From an uncultured Saprospiraceae bacterium (GTDB taxonomy: Bacteria; Bacteroidota; Bacteroidia; Chitinophagales; Saprospiraceae), in contig CALBVQ010000223.1 in assembly GCA_937969485.1 (NCBI GenBank), positions 1-9,474 of the forward strand: 9,474 nt of DNA. Direction: 5' to 3'. The notes under the pieces were generated by a model. The model was given only the letters and a program-made list of their open reading frames with translations. It was not told where the DNA came from and made no database searches. Of the stretch, positions 1-5,350 are shown piece after piece. Every line of letters begins with the position of its first letter. Position 1 is the first letter of the stretch. A program made the translations under genes and the position numbers.

Positions 1-66
1 CGTCCAGCTCTTTTGATGCTCACCGTGATGGTGACCACGCCTGCGCTTCAAAAGAACTGTTGAGCT
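1..66. repeat. Dispersed repeat module A, copy 1
   Basis: This matches 3061-3126 at 60 of 66 positions with no gaps, in the same orientation. The module can fold: an arm at 9-19 (TCTTTTGATGC) pairs with 45-55 (GCTTCAAAAGA) at 10 of 11 positions, and an inner CACC/GGTG stem lies at 21-33. It is richer in G+C than the surrounding DNA. The window begins at the first matching base, so the true left end may lie outside. No long reading frame uses it. A non-coding dispersed stem-loop element is the best description; the family name is unknown to me. Confidence 0.75.
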
Positions 67-81
67 CCCATTCTCTTTGCA

Positions 82-119
82 GTTTAAACTCTCATGACGA
101 AAACCTAATGCATAATTCG
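82..119. repeat. Dispersed repeat module B, copy 1
   Basis: This matches 3223-3260 at 35 of 38 positions in the same orientation, with a shared core GACGAAAACCTAAT. Here it sits 15 bp after module A and 2 bp before module C. In the other cluster it lies 96 bp after module A with no module C following it. The role is unknown. Confidence 0.65.
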
Positions 120-121
120 GG

Positions 122-176
122 TTTAATAATTCTTGAAAATAAAGTGAAACCTTAAAACAGAATTGGTATTAGACAT
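122..176. repeat. Dispersed repeat module C, copy 1
   Basis: This matches 2972-3026 at 51 of 55 positions in the same orientation, and matches 2851-2904 more loosely in inverted orientation. The most conserved part is TTAAAACAGAATTGGTAT. Here module C stands alone without its inverted partner, so it looks like a half element compared with 2851-3026. From 177 to the end of lepA at 304 I see nothing further that I can support. Confidence 0.7.
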
Positions 177-303
177 CGTGAAATATTTCTTTCTTTTCCA
201 AAGACATGTTCGAAATTAGAAAGTAGAATTACCCCAAACAAGGTTGTCATACCAAGTAGGCTAAAATCCTATTATCGCTAATTGCGAACTGATAGTTCTA
301 TAT

Positions 304-2094
304 CTAATCTAGCTTTAATACTTGAAGGAAAGCTTTCTGAGGGACCTCTACATTTCCTATATTTCTCATCTTTTTCTTACCCTTCTTCTGCTTTTCAAGA
401 AGTTTTCTCTTTCGTGAAATATCACCACCGTAACATTTGGCAGTAACATCTTTCCTAAGGGCAGAAATAGTTTCTCTAGAAATAATTTTAGCTCCAATTG
501 CCGCCTGAATAGCAATCATAAACTGCTGACGAGGAAGTAATTCCTTAAGCTTCTTGCATATTTTACGCCCAAAACTATCTGCTTTGTCTCTGTGCACTAA
601 AGAGGATAATGCATCTACTGACTCACCATTCAACTTTATATCAAGCTTTACTAAATCACTAGGTTTATAGCCAGTTGGCTGATAATCGAAAGAAGCATAA
701 CCTCTTGAAATAGATTTTAGTCTATCATAAAAATCAAAAACGATTTCAGCGAGTGGCAAGTCAAAAGTCAACTCTACGCGCTCTGTTGTCAAGTAAGTTT
801 GCTTTAATAATACTCCTCGCTTATCCATACATAATGACATTATAGTGCCAATGTATTCTGGTTTGGTGATAATCTGTGCGTTAATATATGGTTCCTCCAC
901 CCTATCCAAAACAGTAGGATCAGGTAGGTCATTCGGAGTATTGATTAATATTTCTTCTCCTTTTTTAGTGTAAGCGAAGTACGAAACGTTAGGTATTGTT
1001 GTAATCACCTCTTGATCAAACTCTCTGCTAAGGCGCTCTTGAATGATCTCTAGGTGTAACATTCCTAAGAATCCACATCGAAATCCAAAACCAAGAGCAA
1101 TAGAGGTTTCAGGTTCGAAAACTAGAGATGCATCATTCAATTGAAGCTTCTCCAAGCTATCACGAAGATCCTCGAAGTCATCATTATCGATAGGAAAAAT
1201 ACCCGCGAATACCATCGGCTTCACAATCTCAAAACCATCTATTCCGACCTCGCATGGATGTTCTACAGTAGTAATTGTGTCTCCTACCTTAACTTCGCTT
1301 GAAATTTTTATTCCCGTAATAATATATCCTACATCTCCACAACCTAATTCCTTTTTGGGCTGTAGCCCGACTTGTAGATTACCTACCTCATCAGCATTGT
1401 ACTCATTTCCTGTATTAAAGAAGCGAACTTTATCCCCTTTCTTTAGCACTCCGTTTAAAATTCGGAAGTAAGCAATCACACCTCTAAAAGGATTAAACAC
1501 CGAGTCAAAAATTAATGCTTGTAATGGGGCTGTAGGCTCTCCACTCGGCGGAGGAACTCTTTCCACTATCGCATTCATTATATCTTGAATCCCAATTCCA
1601 GTCTTTCCACTTGCAAGTACGATTTCCTCTTTAGTGCAACCTAGTAGGTCAATAACTTGGTCACTAACCTCCTCAATCATAGCAGATTCCATATCTACCT
1701 TATTCAAGATTGGAATTATTTCCAGATCGTGTTCAATAGCAAGGTATAAATTTGAAATTGTTTGCGCTTGGATTCCTTGAGATGCATCTACTAAAAGTAA
1801 AGCACCTTCGCATGCTGCTATTGATCTTGACACTTCGTATGAAAAATCAACGTGCCCAGGAGTATCAATCAAATTAAAAGTATACTTTACTCCATCACTA
1901 TGTTCATAATAAATCTGAATAGCATGAGATTTAATCGTAATTCCACGCTCTCTTTCGAGATCCATATCATCAAGTGCCTGATTCGTCATATCTCGCTCAG
2001 AAATCGCACCAGTGAATTCTAGTAGACGATCTGAGAGTGTAGATTTCCCATGATCAATGTGGGCTATAACGCAAAAATTTCTTATCTCCTTCAT
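304..2094 (-). CDS. lepA: Elongation factor 4 (LepA), ribosome-associated GTPase
   Basis: LepA (EF4) is a translational GTPase that binds the ribosome and is linked to back-translocation of tRNAs and to initiation or 30S assembly. It acts in the cytosol or at the inner membrane. The 596-residue length is normal for the family. The GTPase motifs are all visible: AHIDHGKST (11-19), RGITIKS (50-56), DTPGH (77-81), NKVD (131-134) and SGKTG (162-166). The EF-G-like middle domains follow, and then the LepA-specific C-terminal domain with a basic run (RKRKLLEKQKKGKKK) near the end. The ATG start gives the standard MK.IRNFC.IAHIDHGKST beginning. The gene stands alone, divergent from the ydeI-like gene across a 178-bp spacer. 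No Shine-Dalgarno site is seen, and a -7 promoter box ends 7 nt before the ATG. The identification is secure. Confidence 0.98.
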   Translation of the reverse strand: MKEIRNFCVIAHIDHGKSTLSDRLLEFTGAISERDMTNQALDDMDLERERGITIKSHAIQIYYEHSDGVKYTFNLIDTPGHVDFSYEVSRSIAACEGALLLVDASQGIQAQTISNLYLAIEHDLEIIPILNKVDMESAMIEEVSDQVIDLLGCTKEEIVLASGKTGIGIQDIMNAIVERVPPPSGEPTAPLQALIFDSVFNPFRGVIAYFRILNGVLKKGDKVRFFNTGNEYNADEVGNLQVGLQPKKELGCGDVGYIITGIKISSEVKVGDTITTVEHPCEVGIDGFEIVKPMVFAGIFPIDNDDFEDLRDSLEKLQLNDASLVFEPETSIALGFGFRCGFLGMLHLEIIQERLSREFDQEVITTIPNVSYFAYTKKGEEILINTPNDLPDPTVLDRVEEPYINAQIITKPEYIGTIMSLCMDKRGVLLKQTYLTTERVELTFDLPLAEIVFDFYDRLKSISRGYASFDYQPTGYKPSDLVKLDIKLNGESVDALSSLVHRDKADSFGRKICKKLKELLPRQQFMIAIQAAIGAKIISRETISALRKDVTAKCYGGDISRKRKLLEKQKKGKKKMRNIGNVEVPQKAFLQVLKLD

Positions 2095-2101
2095 ATGAGC
2101 G

Positions 2102-2109
2102 CAAATATA
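2102..2109 (-). promoter_or_regulatory. Candidate -7 promoter box for lepA
   Basis: On the minus strand this reads TATATTTG, an exact match to the Bacteroidota -7 consensus TAnnTTTG. It ends 7 nt before the lepA ATG, so transcription would begin at or just before the start codon. I see no clear TTTG (-33) at the expected distance, which lowers confidence. Confidence 0.35.
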
Positions 2110-2238
2110 CTGTGAACATTGTTATTGTATGTCATTTATCTATATGGATTAACAAGATAAAAGTGATTTAGGGTGTCGAAACGGCAAAAAAAAATTAAAC
2201 TATATCTTCTTTAGCGGACTTAATCGGAACAATCAAGG

Positions 2239-2246
2239 TAATTTTG
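2239..2246 (+). promoter_or_regulatory. Candidate -7 promoter box for the ydeI-like gene
   Basis: TAATTTTG matches TAnnTTTG exactly and lies 26 nt before the ATG at 2273, which would leave a leader of about 20 nt. The nearest -33-like sequence (TTTA at 2210-2213) is 25 nt away, wider than usual, so the match may be chance in AT-rich DNA. Confidence 0.35.
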
Positions 2247-2272
2247 TAGCTTACAAAACTAACTTTTTGAAA

Positions 2273-2785
2273 ATGTTCGAATTTAAAGGCCCATACATTA
2301 ATCCCGAATCAGCGATTTATTATTCAGGAATTCAAGTTCCAGGTGATATTGTTAAAGAGATAAAAAAACTTGACAATCAGCGCTTCATTATTAAGATCAA
2401 TGACTCCATTGAATATCCTGGAACAATCATTCCTATTGAGAAAGGGGTGTACATTATCCTTGTCAATAAAGAGCGAGTTCGAAAGCTAAAACTAAAACTC
2501 AACGATGAGGTTACTGTCTCATTATCAGTTGATGAAAGTACGTATGGAATGCCTATTCCAGCGGAATTCCAAGAGGTACTTAATGAAGATCCTGAGGGAA
2601 AGGAATTATTAGAAAAGTTAACCCCTGGAAAGATTCGAAGTTTAATCTATATCGTTTCTAAATTAAAAAGTGCTGATAAAAGGATTGAAAAATCAGTAAT
2701 TATACTGGAACATTTACGTGCGAATAATGGGAAGCTTGATATGAAAATGCTGAATGTCGCTTTTAAGGAATATAATAGGATATGA
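2273..2785 (+). CDS. YdeI/OmdA-like protein with DUF1905-like N-terminus
   Basis: This is a 170-residue cytosolic-looking protein with no signal peptide or membrane segment. The first ~90 residues are beta-rich and resemble the DUF1905 barrel. After a linker (MPIPAEFQEVLNEDPEGK) comes a helical part with TPGKIRSLIYIVSKLKSADKRIEKS, which resembles the YdeI/OmpD-associated (OmdA) signature, in which a G-K-R-S-turn precedes an R-I-x-K helix. Members are often labelled bacteriocin-protection proteins, but their biochemical role is not established. I chose the ATG at 2273 over the in-frame TTG at 2267, which adds only two residues. The gene is transcribed away from lepA and runs toward the repeat-rich gap. 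The family call is from pattern memory, so the function should be left open. Confidence 0.75.
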   Translation: MFEFKGPYINPESAIYYSGIQVPGDIVKEIKKLDNQRFIIKINDSIEYPGTIIPIEKGVYIILVNKERVRKLKLKLNDEVTVSLSVDESTYGMPIPAEFQEVLNEDPEGKELLEKLTPGKIRSLIYIVSKLKSADKRIEKSVIILEHLRANNGKLDMKMLNVAFKEYNRI

Positions 2786-2850
2786 TCTTGCCTCTGTGCT
2801 CAATGAAAAAAAATTGCATTATGTGGATGAGTCAATCTTGAACCCAAAAG

Positions 2851-3026
2851 ATGTATTAATACCAATTCTGTTTTAGAATTTCGCATATTTTCAAGTTTAT
2901 AAAAGCAATTACTTCGTTAGAAATACTCATGATACCTAAGGCTATCCCTGCGTTTTGTGCCTTGTACTTGATTTAATAATTCTTGAAAATAAACTGACAC
3001 CTTAAAACAGAATTGGTATAAGATAT
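2851..3026. repeat. 176-bp palindromic-ended element (inverted module C pair)
   Basis: The right arm (2972-3026) is module C in forward orientation. The left arm (2851-2904) is a diverged inverted copy. Exact inverted matches are 17 bp (2859-2875 with 3003-3019) and 10 bp (2886-2895 with 2982-2991), separated by a poorly matching internal segment. The arms flank a 67-bp core (2905-2971). Single-stranded DNA or RNA could fold into a long interrupted hairpin. There is no transposase gene. It resembles a small non-autonomous, MITE-like or REP-like element, but no target-site duplication is clear. Confidence 0.65.
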
Positions 3027-3060
3027 CTATTACGAGCTGAAACTACGTCGATTCTAGGAC

Positions 3061-3126
3061 CGTCCATCTCTTTTGATGCTCACTGTGATGATGACCACGC
3101 CTTTGCTTCAAAAGAACTCTTGAGCT
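3061..3126. repeat. Dispersed repeat module A, copy 2
   Basis: This is the ungapped partner of 1-66 (six differences). The outer stem, 3069-3079 with 3105-3115, is fully preserved between copies, including its single T-T mismatch. All six differences fall outside it, and two of them weaken the small inner stem seen in copy 1. Confidence 0.75.
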
Positions 3127-3130
3127 GGCA

Positions 3131-3172
3131 TAGCATCGCTACTATCAATGAATGAAAATTAGCGATGCGCTA
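3131..3172. repeat. Inverted repeat (hairpin) between modules A and B
   Basis: TAGCATCGCT (3131-3140) pairs fully with AGCGAT-GC-GCTA (3161-3172), leaving only a two-base GC bulge and a 20-nt loop. It lies in the 96-bp segment that separates A and B in this cluster, where only 15 bp separates them in the first cluster. There is no T-run, so it is a poor terminator candidate. Confidence 0.5.
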
Positions 3173-3222
3173 TATTTCGCAGGAAGTTCAAGATGTAATA
3201 AATTTTCAAAATGATAATTTGG

Positions 3223-3260
3223 GTTTAAGCTCTCACGACGAAAACCTAATTCATAATTCG
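3223..3260. repeat. Dispersed repeat module B, copy 2
   Basis: This matches 82-119 with three substitutions in 38 bp. The bases just before it (ATAATTTGGGTTTAA) resemble the sequence at the end of B copy 1 running into C copy 1 (ATAATTCGGGTTTAA), so the GGGTTTAA junction appears in both clusters but at different ends of module B. Confidence 0.65.
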
Positions 3261-3346
3261 CTTTGAATGTTTCCTCAGCAAAGCTCAAACTTCTAATATA
3301 AAAAAGGAAAAAGCACCAATTACTGGGAATGCACACAGGTAAATGA

Positions 3347-5335
3347 TTAATTGTTCACCAATGGCGATTTAGGAACCTTAGGAACTTTAGGTAACAAGGT
3401 TTTTTGCAAACCATCAAATACCGTCTCCCACGTTCTTTTGAACGTACTATGTTTAATGTCATGCATTACATCTACTTTAACCAACTTGGGATTCCTACTT
3501 TTCCTGTTGTTTTGACGTAAAACAAAGTTATTAACTAGCAACCGGAACGGATCTACAATTCCAGTAGTTCGTTCTTCAACGTACTCAATCTTCAAGTTCC
3601 TGTAGTAAAACTCCATTGCGCCTTGACTTCGATATTTATTGGCTTTCACATCAATTAGTAGTTCATCAAACTCCCCTTTTTTTATCCGCATCGCACTTAG
3701 ATCTTCAAGCATTCTGTTAACATCTTGAAACTCTAGATCAACTAATCGGCTACGGTAATCATAAGAGTTCTGGGTATCTATCATATTGAAATTCATAGAC
3801 ATATCGAGCTTCCCTTTGTCCATCAAAATGGCGGTAAAGTTAGAGCGGATCATCGGATCTGTTTTCAATCTGACGGGGATATTTGTCACATTGCTAATCG
3901 TACCGTTAATATTTGAAAAATGTATACTTCCATTATCAGTCCGTCTTTCTGCTCTTAAATCATATTTGACATAGTTGTTTCGCAACTCCACTACCCTTAT
4001 ATCTACTGGCACCTCAAATTCCTTAAAGAGTTGACTAAATATTTTCTTTGGCCGCTGTGTCACATCTGCATTCATATCAGTATAGACAATTACTTTAGCC
4101 TCTGAAACAATAGCCTTATCTGCAATCACTTGCTGGGTTTCGATGTACGTCGCTATAACATCGCCTTCCAGTTGAATACTACTACAACTAAAGTCATATA
4201 TTGTATTCCTCTTGTGTCTATTGACAGCTAAGTGTGATCTGCTTTTCTTCGAAACTGCAAGTAAATTATTTACGGTAACACCTTTTGGCTTGATACTTAC
4301 TTGACCTGTTTTGACAGTAAAATCCTTCACATCGGAAAACGTGACACTTGATGATGTGAGATCGTAATATTTGTATGATATTTTCTCTTTCCTTGAAGAC
4401 AATTCGACATCACTTACATCAGCAAACACTCCTTGTAAAGAGGCAATTTTTGCAGAACCTCCTTCCTTGTAAAAATCAACTGTAGGGCTATTGAACTTTA
4501 TCTTGGCAATTGACAAATCCACTTTTTCGTCCACTAAAAGGGCTGTAAAATTTTCTGGAATATCAATCTTATTAGCCACAATTGAAAGAGTCTCTATTTT
4601 CTTTGTCTCTCTTATGTCAAGGACATTTCCTTGAATCGTAATCTTTTTCAGATCTACAATAAACTGATTCGATTTTTCAGCAAAGTACACCCCTTCCAAT
4701 ACAGATACCTCCTCAGTGTAGCTAAGCTTCGCAACACCTATCTTCCTATTCTTATACATTAGACCTTCTGCTTCTATCTCCACGAAAGGATTAGCATAAT
4801 CAAGTTTTTTAGTCTTAGTCTCGTAAGAAACCTGATCTAATGTGATGTGGGAAGACGAGAAATCAATCGATTCGATTTGTGGTGCATTACTAATATGGCT
4901 TTCGCCCAAAGATAATATGAGCTTGTCAGCGTAAATCTCATCTATCATCTCATTCTCAGCTACATTGATTTTTTCAATGTCCTCAAAATCGAAGTGTACA
5001 CTATCAATCACAACTAAAATTGTGTCAGCTCTCAAATTACCTGTGGCATTGATTATCATCCAATCCAAGCCAGTAAACTCTATTGTTGAAGCGTAAAGTA
5101 CATTCTCACTCTCCTGCCCCTCTAATAGATACTCGTTCAAGTTTGAACCATAAAAAATCAAGCTCCCTCCTTCGTAATCTACCGAAAAGGAATCTGCTGG
5201 AAAATCTAATGCTGCAATCTTGGAACGTATGGTTCCCTCTATAAGATCTTCACCTTTGGCTTGCCAAAAAAAGAACCCTGCAACTGCTAACAGCAGAAGG
5301 ATTACAAAGCCAATAAGTATCTTATTAAAATTAAT
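3347..5335 (-). CDS. AsmA-like membrane-anchored envelope protein, non-canonical start
   Basis: AsmA-like proteins are single-pass inner-membrane proteins with long beta-rich periplasmic parts. Relatives such as TamB and YhdP are linked to lipid transport between membranes. From the ATT at 5333-5335 the product is 662 residues. It has an N-terminal membrane anchor (KILIGFVILLLLAVAGFFFW, about residues 5-24), then a long beta-rich region. A C-terminal stretch (about 528-590, including KKGEFDELLIDVKANKYRSQG and MEFYYRNLKIEY) resembles the AsmA C-terminal region, and the tail ends in a KVPKVPKSP repeat. The frame is closed by TAG at 5339-5341, and no ATG, GTG or TTG precedes the anchor. The first usable TTG (5161) would delete the anchor, so ATT initiation is my best inference. 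It follows the M1 peptidase gene by 15 nt and is probably co-transcribed and translationally coupled. The family call is moderately sure; the exact start is uncertain. Confidence 0.75.
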   Translation of the reverse strand: MNFNKILIGFVILLLLAVAGFFFWQAKGEDLIEGTIRSKIAALDFPADSFSVDYEGGSLIFYGSNLNEYLLEGQESENVLYASTIEFTGLDWMIINATGNLRADTILVVIDSVHFDFEDIEKINVAENEMIDEIYADKLILSLGESHISNAPQIESIDFSSSHITLDQVSYETKTKKLDYANPFVEIEAEGLMYKNRKIGVAKLSYTEEVSVLEGVYFAEKSNQFIVDLKKITIQGNVLDIRETKKIETLSIVANKIDIPENFTALLVDEKVDLSIAKIKFNSPTVDFYKEGGSAKIASLQGVFADVSDVELSSRKEKISYKYYDLTSSSVTFSDVKDFTVKTGQVSIKPKGVTVNNLLAVSKKSRSHLAVNRHKRNTIYDFSCSSIQLEGDVIATYIETQQVIADKAIVSEAKVIVYTDMNADVTQRPKKIFSQLFKEFEVPVDIRVVELRNNYVKYDLRAERRTDNGSIHFSNINGTISNVTNIPVRLKTDPMIRSNFTAILMDKGKLDMSMNFNMIDTQNSYDYRSRLVDLEFQDVNRMLEDLSAMRIKKGEFDELLIDVKANKYRSQGAMEFYYRNLKIEYVEERTTGIVDPFRLLVNNFVLRQNNRKSRNPKLVKVDVMHDIKHSTFKRTWETVFDGLQKTLLPKVPKVPKSPLVNN

Positions 5336-5350
5336 AGTCTATGGTTAAAG

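Larger units (their letters stand above)
2786..3346. other. 561-bp gene-free region built of repeat modules
   Basis: This gap lies between the 3' ends of two convergent genes. It contains the inverted-end element (2851-3026), module A copy 2 (3061-3126), a separate hairpin (3131-3172) and module B copy 2 (3223-3260). The remaining stretches (2786-2850, 3027-3060 and 3261-3346) hold nothing I can name, and no clear stem-plus-T-run terminator was found. A 63-codon minus-strand frame crosses 3145-3336, but it runs through module B and the hairpin and is probably not a gene. Confidence 0.7.

Noticed and set aside
1..176. CRISPR array or integron attachment sites formed by the repeats
   Set aside because: The modules are different from one another, not regularly spaced, and there are no cas or integrase genes nearby.
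241..303. Intrinsic terminator downstream of lepA
   Set aside because: Only short, weak stems are visible and none is followed by a T-run on the minus strand.
1277..1471. 64-codon plus-strand frame inside lepA
   Set aside because: It lies entirely opposite the strongly conserved lepA coding sequence and has no family resemblance.
2267..2269. TTG as the start of the ydeI-like gene
   Set aside because: An ATG lies two codons downstream and is the simpler choice.
2856..2972. 38-codon open minus-strand stretch across the core and left arm of the palindromic element, ending LKQNWY
   Set aside because: A stop codon lies immediately upstream and the only ATG would give 24 residues. It is more likely incidental to repeat DNA, although conservation across copies would reopen the question.
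3145..3336. 63-codon minus-strand frame in the repeat-rich gap
   Set aside because: It runs through the hairpin and module B, resembles no known protein and has no promoter or ribosome site. Copy 1 of module B is not in a similar frame context.
3786..3974. 62-codon plus-strand frame inside the AsmA-like gene
   Set aside because: It is a shadow of the long minus-strand gene.
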